DNA of 33,296 bases from an uncultured Alphaproteobacteria bacterium (GTDB lineage: Bacteria; Pseudomonadota; Alphaproteobacteria; Rhizobiales; Ancalomicrobiaceae), in the NCBI GenBank assembly GCA_937864925.1, contig CALMFH010000142.1, positions 1-33,296 on the forward strand. The letters are read 5' to 3'. Made by a program: the position numbers and the translations under genes. The notes below the pieces were generated by a model that saw only the letters and a list, made by a program, of their open reading frames with translations, searched no databases and was not told the origin of the DNA. Below are positions 6,714-14,085 of this stretch, piece after piece. Each line of letters starts with the position of its first letter. The first letter of the stretch is position 1.

Positions 6714-8696
6714 ATGACGGATGCGGGGGCCACCCGTACCGGCGCGCGGGACACGTTTCCCAAATTGCTGCTCGCCAATGCGGTGTCTCTGGCCGACCGG
6801 CCGGCGATGCGCGAGAAGGATCTCGGCATCTGGCAGACCTGGACGTGGAGCGACGTCGCCGAGGAGGTGCGCGACTTCGCGCTCGGGTTGCAGCGCCTCG
6901 GGCTCGAGCCGGGCGAGAAGGTGGCGGTGGTCGGGGCCAATCGGCCGCGCCTCTACTGGACCTTCGCCGCGGTGCAGAGCCTCGGCGGCGTGCCGGTGCC
7001 GGTCTACAAGGACGCGGTCGCCGACGAGATGGCCTATGTGCTGGAGCACGCCGAGGTCGCCTTCGCCGTCACCGAGGACCAGGAGCAGACCGACAAGATC
7101 CTGTCGATCTCCGACCGCCTGCCGGGCCTGCGCCACGTCGTCTACGACGACGAGCGGGGCCTCAGGGACTACGATCACACGCGGCTGCACGCCTTCGCCG
7201 AGGTGCAGAAGACGGGTCGCGAGCGGGCGACGTCCGATCCGGGTGCACTCGCCGGCTGGCACGAACGCATCGCCCTCGGTCGCGGTTCGGACCTCGCGGT
7301 GATGCTCTACACCTCGGGCACCACCGGTAAGCCCAAGGGGGTGATGCTCAGCTTCGACAACGTGTTGATCTCGGCCGCCAACGGCATCGACTTCGACACG
7401 CTCACGGCGCAGGAGGAGGTGGTCGCCTATCTGCCGATCGCCTGGGTCGGCGACCACATTTTCTCCTACGCCCAGTCCTTCGTCGCCGGCTTCTGCGTCA
7501 ATTGTCCGGAGAGCGCCGAGACCACCGACGACGACCGGCGCGAGATCGGTCCGACCTATGTCTTCGCGCCGCCGCGGGTCTACGAGTCGATGCTCACCCG
7601 CACCCAGGTCAGGATGCAGGACGCCGGCAAGCTCAAACAGAAGATGGTCGACCATTTCCTCGCAGTGGCCGATCGGCTGGGCGAGGCGATCCTCGACGGT
7701 CGGCCGGTCGGTCTTCTCGATCGGCTGCACTACCGGCTCGGCGAATTCCTGGTCTACGGCCCCTTGAAGAATCGCTACGGTTTCACCCGCACCCGCGTCG
7801 CCTACACCGCCGGCGAGGCGATCGGGCCGGAGATCTTCCGCTTCTACCGCTCGATCGGCGTCAACCTGAAGCAGCTCTACGGACAGACCGAGGCCTCGGT
7901 CTACGTGACGCTGCAGCCCGACGCCGAGATCCGCGCCGACACCGTCGGCGTGCCGGGTCCGCAGGTGGAGATCCGCATCTCCGAGAACGGCGAGGTGCTC
8001 TATCGCAGCCCCGGCGTCTTCGTCGGCTACTACAAGAACGATCAGGCGACCGCCGAGACCAAGACGGCGGACGGTTGGGTCCATTCCGGTGACGCCGGCT
8101 TCATCGAGACCGCGAGCGGCCATCTCAAGATCATCGACCGTGCCAAGGACGTCGGCAAACTCGTCGACGGCACCCTGTTCGCGCCGAAGTACATCGAGAA
8201 CAAGCTCAAGTTCTTCGCCGACATCAAGGAGGCGGTGGCCTTCGGCGACGGACGCGGCTTCGTCACCGTCTTCCTCAACATCGACCTCGCCTCGGTCGGG
8301 GCCTGGGCGGAGCGCAACGACGTCGTCTACGCCAGCTACCAGGAACTCGCCGCCCATCCCCAGGTCTATGCCCGCATCCGCACCGCGGTCGACCGGGTCA
8401 ATCGTGACCTTTCGGCCGAGGCGATGATGGCGGGGGCGCAGATCCGCCGCTTCCTCATCCTCCACAAGGAACTCGACGCCGACGACGGCGAGCTCACCCG
8501 GACCCAGAAGGTGCGGCGCAGCTTCATCGCCGACCGCTACGCGCCACTGGTCGAGGCGCTCTACGACGGCTCGACGGAGAAGCACGTGGTCACCGAGATC
8601 GCCTTCGAGGACGGTCGCAAGGGCACCATCACCGGTGACGTGAGGATCGAGGACATGCAGGTCCATGCGACGGCGAAGCGGGAGGCGGCGGAATGA
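6714..8696 (+). CDS. Acyl-CoA synthetase (long-chain fatty acid-CoA ligase type)
   Basis: A 660-residue ANL-superfamily adenylating enzyme that activates a carboxylic acid as acyl-AMP and then acyl-CoA. The P-loop YTSGTTGKPK is at residues 199-208, YGQTEA at about 389, the ATP-ribose aspartate in HSGD at 460, and the hinge region DRAKDVGKLVDG just after. Its length and the LFAPKYIENKLK region match long-chain ACSL-like enzymes rather than short-chain ones. I chose the ATG at 6714, with GAGG about 8 bp upstream, over an in-frame ATG at 6606 that adds 36 unconserved residues. Its stop overlaps the next ATPase gene (ATGA), and it leads an ABC-transporter operon, so its substrate is probably the imported acid. 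Chain length is not decidable here. Confidence 0.9.
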   Translation: MTDAGATRTGARDTFPKLLLANAVSLADRPAMREKDLGIWQTWTWSDVAEEVRDFALGLQRLGLEPGEKVAVVGANRPRLYWTFAAVQSLGGVPVPVYKDAVADEMAYVLEHAEVAFAVTEDQEQTDKILSISDRLPGLRHVVYDDERGLRDYDHTRLHAFAEVQKTGRERATSDPGALAGWHERIALGRGSDLAVMLYTSGTTGKPKGVMLSFDNVLISAANGIDFDTLTAQEEVVAYLPIAWVGDHIFSYAQSFVAGFCVNCPESAETTDDDRREIGPTYVFAPPRVYESMLTRTQVRMQDAGKLKQKMVDHFLAVADRLGEAILDGRPVGLLDRLHYRLGEFLVYGPLKNRYGFTRTRVAYTAGEAIGPEIFRFYRSIGVNLKQLYGQTEASVYVTLQPDAEIRADTVGVPGPQVEIRISENGEVLYRSPGVFVGYYKNDQATAETKTADGWVHSGDAGFIETASGHLKIIDRAKDVGKLVDGTLFAPKYIENKLKFFADIKEAVAFGDGRGFVTVFLNIDLASVGAWAERNDVVYASYQELAAHPQVYARIRTAVDRVNRDLSAEAMMAGAQIRRFLILHKELDADDGELTRTQKVRRSFIADRYAPLVEALYDGSTEKHVVTEIAFEDGRKGTITGDVRIEDMQVHATAKREAAE

Positions 8697-9490
8697 GGAG
8701 CTCCCTCCCCCCCATCGCGAAGGGCGAGCCGATCCTGCAGGTGGAGAACATCTCGCTCTCCTTCGGCGGCGTGAACGCGCTGACCGACGTGTCCTTCGAC
8801 ATCCTTGCCGGCGAGGTGCGCGCCATCATCGGCCCGAACGGCGCCGGCAAGACGTCGATGCTCAACGTCATCAACGGCTTCTATCATCCGCAGGTGGGTC
8901 GAGTGATCCATCGCGGCGAAGCGCGGACGGGTAGGAAGCCACACGAGGCGGCGCGGCGCGGCATCGGCCGCACCTTCCAGAACGTGGCGTTGTTCAAGGG
9001 TCTGTCGACCCTCGACAACATCATGGCCGGCCGCACGCTCAAGATGACCCGCGGCTTCTTCTGGCAGTGTCTGCGCTTCGGTCCGGCGCTGAACGAGGAG
9101 ATCGATCACCGCCGCAAGGTCGAGGAGATCATCGATTTCCTGGAGATCGAGCACATCCGCAAGGTGCCGGTCGGCAAGCTGCCCTACGGGTTGAAGAAGC
9201 GGGTCGAGCTCGGCCGGGCCCTCGCCCAGGAGCCGGAGCTGCTTCTCCTCGACGAACCGATGGCGGGCATGAATCTCGAGGAGAAGGAGGACATGAGCCG
9301 CTTCATCCTCGACATCCGCGAGACCTTCGGCACCACCATCGCGCTGATCGAGCACGACATGGGGGTGGTGATGGATCTCTCCGACCGCGTCGTCGTGCTC
9401 GAATACGGTCGCAAGATCGCCGACGGCACACCCGACGAGGTCCAGAACGACCCCGTGGTCATCGACGCCTATCTCGGCCGGTCGCACTGA
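8693..9490 (+). CDS. Branched-chain-amino-acid-type ABC transporter ATPase (LivG-like)
   Basis: A 265-residue cytosolic ATPase. Walker A GPNGAGKT is at residues 47-54, the signature region is LPYGLKKRVELGRAL from residue 163, Walker B LLLLDEP has D187 and E188, and the H-loop histidine is H221. The signature departs from LSGGQ in the way usual for LivG proteins. The C-terminal segment ending in DEVQNDPVVIDAYLGRS is also typical. It overlaps the preceding ligase gene by 4 bp and lies 13 bp before the LivH-type permease. With the LivF-type ATPase further down it would form the heterodimeric motor. The LivG family serves amino acids but also aromatic acids, urea and other amides, so the name does not fix the substrate. 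Confidence 0.93.
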   Translation: MRSSLPPIAKGEPILQVENISLSFGGVNALTDVSFDILAGEVRAIIGPNGAGKTSMLNVINGFYHPQVGRVIHRGEARTGRKPHEAARRGIGRTFQNVALFKGLSTLDNIMAGRTLKMTRGFFWQCLRFGPALNEEIDHRRKVEEIIDFLEIEHIRKVPVGKLPYGLKKRVELGRALAQEPELLLLDEPMAGMNLEEKEDMSRFILDIRETFGTTIALIEHDMGVVMDLSDRVVVLEYGRKIADGTPDEVQNDPVVIDAYLGRSH

Positions 9491-9503
9491 GGAGACGGGG
9501 CAG

Positions 9504-10460
9504 ATGGATCTTCTCACCGCGATCTTCGTCGATCCCTTCGTCCGCATGGGGACCAACCCGACCTTCCTGGTCCAGGTGATCTGGGAGGGCTTCGTCTCGG
9601 GTGTGCTCTATGCGCTCGTCGCGCTCGGCTTCGTGCTGATCTTCAAGGCCTCCGGCGTGTTCAACTTCGCTCAGGGCATCATGGTGGTGTTCGCGGCGCT
9701 GGCTCTGGTCGGCCTGCACGAGAAGGGCGTTCCCGCCTGGCCGGCATTGTTGGTGGCGACCGGTGTCATGCTGATCCTGGCGATCGGCATCGAACGGGTG
9801 GTGCTGCGACCGCTGGTCAATCAACCGGACATCATCCTCCTGATGGCGACGATCGGCCTCACCCGCTTCCTCGTCGGTCTCGGCGAGATGGTGTTCGGTG
9901 GTGAGCCCAAGGTGATGATCACCGAGGCGCTCGGCATCCCGACCGGCATTCTGCGGATCCCGCTCTTCGGCAAGAGCCTGATCCTCAAGGAAATCGACAT
10001 GACGGCGGCTGTGGTCGCCATCCTGATGGTCGCCTTCCTCGCCGTGTTCTTCGCCCGAACCAAGATCGGCCGGGCGTTGCGCGCCGTCGCCGACGACCAT
10101 CAGGCGGCGCTGTCGGTCGGCATCTCGCTCAATCGCATCTGGGTGATCGTGTGGTTCGCCGCCGGCATCGTGGCGCTGGTCACCGGTATCATGTGGGGGG
10201 CGCGGTCCCAGGTTTCCTTCGACCTCGAGGTGATCGCGCTGAAGGCGCTCCCCGTTCTGATCCTCGGCGGCTTCACTTCGGTGCCGGGCGCCATCGTCGG
10301 CGGGCTGATGATCGGCATCGGCGAGAAGATCGGCGAGATCTACTGGGGGCGGCTGCTGGGCGGTGGCATCGAGAGCTGGCTCGCCTATCTCATCGCCCTG
10401 GCCTTCCTGCTGTTCCGGCCGCAGGGCCTGTTCGGCGAGAAGATCATCGAACGCGTCTGA
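9504..10460 (+). CDS. ABC transporter permease (LivH-like)
   Basis: A 318-residue polytopic permease. The N-terminal family motif GVLYALVALGFVLIFKASGV is followed by FNFAQGIMVVFAA. The EAA-like cytosolic loop is in RTKIGRALRAVADDHQAALSVGI (about residues 185-207), and the C-terminal region contains GGFTSVPGAIVGGLMIGIGE. The start has GGAG about 10 bp upstream, and the gene lies 13 bp after the LivG-type ATPase and 16 bp before the LivM-type permease. It should form one half of the transmembrane channel. Nothing is truncated or odd. Confidence 0.93.
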   Translation: MDLLTAIFVDPFVRMGTNPTFLVQVIWEGFVSGVLYALVALGFVLIFKASGVFNFAQGIMVVFAALALVGLHEKGVPAWPALLVATGVMLILAIGIERVVLRPLVNQPDIILLMATIGLTRFLVGLGEMVFGGEPKVMITEALGIPTGILRIPLFGKSLILKEIDMTAAVVAILMVAFLAVFFARTKIGRALRAVADDHQAALSVGISLNRIWVIVWFAAGIVALVTGIMWGARSQVSFDLEVIALKALPVLILGGFTSVPGAIVGGLMIGIGEKIGEIYWGRLLGGGIESWLAYLIALAFLLFRPQGLFGEKIIERV

Positions 10461-10476
10461 CGGGAGAGGAACGGGC

Positions 10477-11553
10477 ATGTTCTATCGGGAAGTCGGACAG
10501 TTCAAATCGACCTACGCGGCCGACATGGCGATCTTCCCGATCCGCCAGGACCGCATCGGCATCGCGGTGATGCTGGGCTTGGCGGTGATCGCCATCCCGC
10601 TCGTCGCCAACGATTTCGTCCTCGCCTCGATCATGATTCCGGGGCTGGTGTTCACGCTCGCCGCGATCGGGCTCAACATCCTGACCGGTTACGCCGGACA
10701 GATCTCGCTCGGCACCGGCGCCTTCATGGGGGTCGGGGCCTATGCCGCCTTCAAGATGGCGAGCGCCTTTCCGCAGGTGAACGTCATCGTCTGGATCCTC
10801 GCCTCGGGCGTCTTCTCGGCCGGGGTCGGGGTGGTCTTCGGCCTGCCGTCGCTGCGCATCAAAGGCCTCTATCTGGCGGTCACCACGCTCGCGGCGCAGT
10901 TCTTCCTCGACTGGTGCTTCGTCCGCGTCGGCTGGCTCACCGACTATTCCTCGTCGGGCGCCATCGAGGCGGCGCGGCGGTCGTTGTTCGGGATCGCCAT
11001 CACCGGGCCGGAGGCCACCCCGCTCGCCCGCTACTTCGTGGTGTTGGGGCTCGTCGTCCTGCTCACCTTCGTCGCCTCCAACCTCGTCCACGGCCGCATC
11101 GGCCGGACCTGGATGATGGTGCGCGACATGGACATCGCCGCCGAGCTGATGGGGGTGCGCCTGCTTCCCGCCAAGCTCCTCGCTTTCGCGGTGTCGTCCT
11201 ATTTCGCCGGCGTCGCCGGGGCGATGATGGTGTTCTTCTGGCTCGGCGCGGCGGAGCCCTCGGCCTTCGGCATCTCGCTCTCCTTCCAGGTGCTGTTCAT
11301 GGTGATCATCGGCGGGCTCGGCTCGATGATCGGCTCCTATTTCGGCGCCGCCTTCATCTGGGCGCTGCCGGTGCTGATCAAGTTCACGCCGAACCTGTTC
11401 GGCATCGAGATCCAGTCGGCGACGGTCGAACACGCCAACTCGATGATCGTCGGGGCGTTGATCATCTTCTTCCTGATCGTCGAACCGCACGGGCTGGCCA
11501 AGCTGTGGGCGGTGACGAAACAGAAGCTCAGGGTCTGGCCCTTCCCCTGGTGA
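10477..11553 (+). CDS. ABC transporter permease (LivM-like)
   Basis: A 358-residue permease. Typical LivM landmarks are LAAIGLNILTGYAGQISLGTG, FMGVGAYAAF, GLPSLRIKGLYLAVTTLAAQF, the coupling loop IGRTWMMVRDMDIAAELMGV, and MVIIGGLGSMIGSYFGAAFI near the end. I chose the ATG at 10477, preceded by GGGAGAGGA, because the open frame's earlier ATG (10363) lies within the LivH gene and adds sequence unlike the family. A hydrophilic stretch of about 30 residues precedes the first membrane segment. It would pair with the LivH-like protein. A 122-bp gap follows, containing an inverted repeat, before the binding-protein gene. Confidence 0.92.
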   Translation: MFYREVGQFKSTYAADMAIFPIRQDRIGIAVMLGLAVIAIPLVANDFVLASIMIPGLVFTLAAIGLNILTGYAGQISLGTGAFMGVGAYAAFKMASAFPQVNVIVWILASGVFSAGVGVVFGLPSLRIKGLYLAVTTLAAQFFLDWCFVRVGWLTDYSSSGAIEAARRSLFGIAITGPEATPLARYFVVLGLVVLLTFVASNLVHGRIGRTWMMVRDMDIAAELMGVRLLPAKLLAFAVSSYFAGVAGAMMVFFWLGAAEPSAFGISLSFQVLFMVIIGGLGSMIGSYFGAAFIWALPVLIKFTPNLFGIEIQSATVEHANSMIVGALIIFFLIVEPHGLAKLWAVTKQKLRVWPFPW

Positions 11554-11581
11554 GGGCACCGTAGAGACGAGCCGCGGCCGG

Positions 11582-11620
11582 TTCGGGTCGGGTCGCGGCG
11601 CATCAACGAAGAGACCCGAA
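11582..11620 (+). promoter_or_regulatory. Inverted repeat upstream of the binding-protein gene
   Basis: TTCGGGTC (11582-11589) and GACCCGAA (11613-11620) are perfect 8-bp arms around 23 bases. They lie in the 122-bp gap between the LivM-like gene and the binding-protein gene, where most other gaps in the unit are 10-16 bp. The repeat could be an operator for an internal promoter or an RNA hairpin; the sequence cannot decide. Confidence 0.4.
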
Positions 11621-11675
11621 GTCCGCCCGGGGCCGCGCGCGCCTCGGCGGCGGGCATCAGACGGAGGAAAACCCG

Positions 11676-13007
11676 ATGTTCGGACGCTCTGCACTCGCTC
11701 TCTCGGTGGCCTCGGTCATCGCCTCGGCCGTCTCGACGGTCACGCCGGCGGCGGCCCAGGAATCGGTCTATGTGCCGCTGCTCACCTACCGTACCGGCGC
11801 CTATGCCGGCTCGGGCATTCCGATCGCCGACGGCATGCACGACTACCTCGAGATGCTGAACCAGCGCGACGGCGGCGTCGGCGGGGTGAAGATCGTCTAC
11901 GAGGAATGCGAGACCGGCTACACCGCCCAGAAGGGCGTCGAGTGCTACGAGGCGACCAAGGGCAAGGGCGCCCTGATGTACAATCCGTGGTCGACCGGCA
12001 TCACCCTGCAGCTGATCCCCAAGGCCGGCGTCGACAAGATCCCGGTGCTGTCGATGGCCTACGGCCTGACCGCCGCGGCCGACGGCAAGACCTTCCCCTG
12101 GGTGTTCAACCCGCCGATGACCTACTGGGACGGCGCCTCGGTGGCGATGAAGTACATCGCCTCCAAGGTCGGCGGCCTCGACAAGCTCAAGGGCAAGAAG
12201 ATCGGCCTGATCTATCTCGATGCGCCCTTCGGCAAGGAGCCGCTGCCGCTGCTCGAGCTCTTGGCCAAGGAGAACGGCTTCGAACTCGCCAAGTACCCCG
12301 TCCCCGGCGACAAGATGCAGGATCAGTCGTCGCAGTGGCTGAACATCCAGTCGGACAGCCCGGATTGGATGATCATGTGGGGTTGGGGCGCGATGAACCC
12401 GACCGCGGTCAAGGAAGCGGTCAAGGTCGGCTATCCGATGGACAAGTTCATCGGCGTGTGGTGGTCGGGCTCCGACGATGACGCGCGGGCCGGCGGCGCC
12501 GGCGCCAAGGGCTATCTAACCCTCAACTTCAACGGCACCGGCGCCGGCTTCCCGGCGATCGCCGACATCAAGAAGCACGTGGTCGACAAGGGTCTCTCCA
12601 CCCTCAAGGACGCGTCGCGGCTGGGTGAGAACAACTACAACAAGGGCGTCTACAACTCGATGCTGATCGCCGAGGCGATCCGCACCGCCCAGAAGAAGAC
12701 CGGCAAGAAGGTGGTCGACGCCCAGGACGTGCGCGCCGGCCTGGAGAGCCTCGACATCGACGCCGCCCGCATCAAGGAGATGGGGCTCGAGGGCTTCATG
12801 ACCCCGGTCAAGGTCACCTGCGACGACCACTCCGGCTCCAATGCGGCCTACGTGCAGCAGTGGGACGGGGCGAAGTGGGTGAAGGTGTCGGACTGGATGG
12901 ATCCGATGAAGGACAAGGTCCGTCCGCTGCTCGTCGCCGACGCCGCCGCCTACGCCGCCAAGAACGCGCCGTGGCCGGCCCGCACGGAAGCCTGCGGCGG
13001 CCGCTGA
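11676..13007 (+). CDS. ABC transporter periplasmic substrate-binding protein (type I fold, LivJ/LivK-related)
   Basis: A 443-residue exported protein. The signal peptide (residues 1 to about 27) has a hydrophobic core, SALALSVASVIAS, and probable cleavage after PAAAQ or AAA. The mature domain begins VYVPLLTYRTGAYAGSG, as in type I binding proteins of the branched-chain family, and shows GVKIVYEECETGYTAQKGVECYE and GKKIGLIYLDAPFG further on. GGAGG at 11663-11667 is well placed before the ATG. It presumably delivers the ligand to the LivHM channel. At 443 residues it is longer than LivJ (about 370), like binding proteins of CoA-ligase-linked systems; I do not recognise the ligand. Strong hairpins follow the stop codon. 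Confidence 0.92.
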   Translation: MFGRSALALSVASVIASAVSTVTPAAAQESVYVPLLTYRTGAYAGSGIPIADGMHDYLEMLNQRDGGVGGVKIVYEECETGYTAQKGVECYEATKGKGALMYNPWSTGITLQLIPKAGVDKIPVLSMAYGLTAAADGKTFPWVFNPPMTYWDGASVAMKYIASKVGGLDKLKGKKIGLIYLDAPFGKEPLPLLELLAKENGFELAKYPVPGDKMQDQSSQWLNIQSDSPDWMIMWGWGAMNPTAVKEAVKVGYPMDKFIGVWWSGSDDDARAGGAGAKGYLTLNFNGTGAGFPAIADIKKHVVDKGLSTLKDASRLGENNYNKGVYNSMLIAEAIRTAQKKTGKKVVDAQDVRAGLESLDIDAARIKEMGLEGFMTPVKVTCDDHSGSNAAYVQQWDGAKWVKVSDWMDPMKDKVRPLLVADAAAYAAKNAPWPARTEACGGR

Positions 13008-13026
13008 TCGCGGCATGAACGAGGCG

Positions 13027-13050
13027 CCGGGGCGGAGCGATCCGCCCCGG
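13027..13050 (+). terminator. Strong hairpin immediately after the binding-protein gene (attenuator or mRNA stabiliser)
   Basis: CCGGGGCGGA (13027-13036) and TCCGCCCCGG (13041-13050) form a perfect 10-bp stem closed by GCGA. It begins 20 bp after the stop codon. There is no U-run behind it, so full termination is unlikely. Such hairpins after binding-protein genes are known to stabilise the upstream message and lower downstream expression, as with the REP between malE and malF. Confidence 0.65.
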
Positions 13051-13127
13051 GGGCTTCGCGAGTGTTCGCTCCGACGAAGACTCCCCTCGGCACGGCCTAT
13101 CGAGATCGGGGGTCCTCTCATCCGGTT

Positions 13128-13150
13128 CTCTCACCCCTCGAGGGGGAGAG
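13128..13150. repeat. Second palindrome in the binding-protein/LivF gap
   Basis: CCCCTCGAGGGG (13134-13145) is a perfect 12-bp palindrome. It is extended by CTCTC (13128-13132) and GAGAG (13146-13150) with a single bulged A at 13133, giving an 11-bp stem. The motif resembles short dispersed palindromes frequently seen between genes in Hyphomicrobiales, which I recognise by style only. It lies inside an operon, in a 252-bp gap. Confidence 0.5.
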
Positions 13151-13259
13151 ACAGAGAGGCACTGTCTGCGGAAAATCGAGGGTCGCGCGTTGTCGCGAGG
13201 CCCAGCTTCGGAACCGGAGGGCGCGAGTGCCCCCGCCACTCGTCTCGATGGAGACCCTC

Positions 13260-14075
13260 ATGACCGACCCCGCCGCCGCGATGCTGACCGTCGACAACAT
13301 CGAGGTGGTCTACGATCACATCGCCCTGGTGCTGAAGGGCGTGTCGCTGACCGTGCCGAAGGGCGGCGTGGTGGCGCTGCTCGGGGCCAACGGTGCCGGC
13401 AAGACGACGACGCTCAAGGCGATCTCCAACCTGCTCCACGCCGAACGCGGCGAGGTGACCAAGGGCAAGATCGTCTTCGAGGGCGACGAGGTTCAGGCGC
13501 TGTCGCCCAATGAACTGGTGCGCCGCGGCTGCATCCAGGTGATGGAGGGGCGGCACTGCTTCGGCCATCTCACCGTCGAAGACAACCTTCTGACCGGCGC
13601 TTTCACCCGCCGCGACGGGCGTGGTGCGGTCAAGGCCGATCTCGAACGTTGCTACGAGCTCTTTCCGCGCCTGAAGCAGCGCCGCAAGAGTCAGGCCGGC
13701 TACACCTCGGGCGGCGAGCAACAGATGGTGGCGATCGGTCGCGCACTGATGTCGCGGCCGAAGATGATCCTGCTCGACGAGCCGTCGATGGGGCTGGCGC
13801 CGCAGATCGTCGACGAGATCTTCGAGATCGTCCACCGGCTCAATGCCCAGGAGGGGGTTTCGTTCCTTCTCGCCGAGCAGAACACCGCGGTGGCGCTGCG
13901 TCACGCGACCCACGGCTACATTCTCGAATCCGGCCGTATCGTGCTCGACGGCGAGGCGAAGACGCTCTCCGAGAACGAGGACGTCAAGGAGTTCTACCTC
14001 GGCGTGGCGGCGGCGGGGCGCAAGAGCTTCAAGGAAGTGAAGCACTACAAGCGCCGCAAGCGCTGGCTGGCGTGA
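13260..14075 (+). CDS. ABC transporter ATPase (LivF-like)
   Basis: A 271-residue ATPase. Walker A GANGAGKT is at residues 42-49, the signature TSGGEQQM has S150, and Walker B LLDEPSMG has D173 and E174; the switch region SFLLAEQNTAVALRHA follows. GRHCFGHLTVEDNL is the LivF-type stretch between Walker A and the signature. I chose the ATG at 13260, with GGAG 6 bp upstream, over 13248 and over a frame opening at 13062 whose extra 60 residues are low-complexity shadow of the gap. It would be the second half of the ATPase motor with the LivG-like protein. A 252-bp gap with two hairpins separates it from the binding protein; 10 bp separate it from the next ligase-like gene. Confidence 0.92.
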   Translation: MTDPAAAMLTVDNIEVVYDHIALVLKGVSLTVPKGGVVALLGANGAGKTTTLKAISNLLHAERGEVTKGKIVFEGDEVQALSPNELVRRGCIQVMEGRHCFGHLTVEDNLLTGAFTRRDGRGAVKADLERCYELFPRLKQRRKSQAGYTSGGEQQMVAIGRALMSRPKMILLDEPSMGLAPQIVDEIFEIVHRLNAQEGVSFLLAEQNTAVALRHATHGYILESGRIVLDGEAKTLSENEDVKEFYLGVAAAGRKSFKEVKHYKRRKRWLA

Positions 14076-14085
14076 GGATCCTTCG

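Noticed and set aside
6257-6940. Possible divergent gene (227 codons, minus strand) facing away from the ACSL-like ligase
   Set aside because: Its first 227 bp lie inside the ligase gene and the sequence has no domain, signal or ribosome site. I looked for a regulator here because the dyad suggests one, but found none.
13062-13259. Longer N terminus for the LivF-like ATPase
   Set aside because: The extra residues translate the two hairpins and have no similarity to ATPases; the ATG at 13260 has a proper ribosome site and the family's start.
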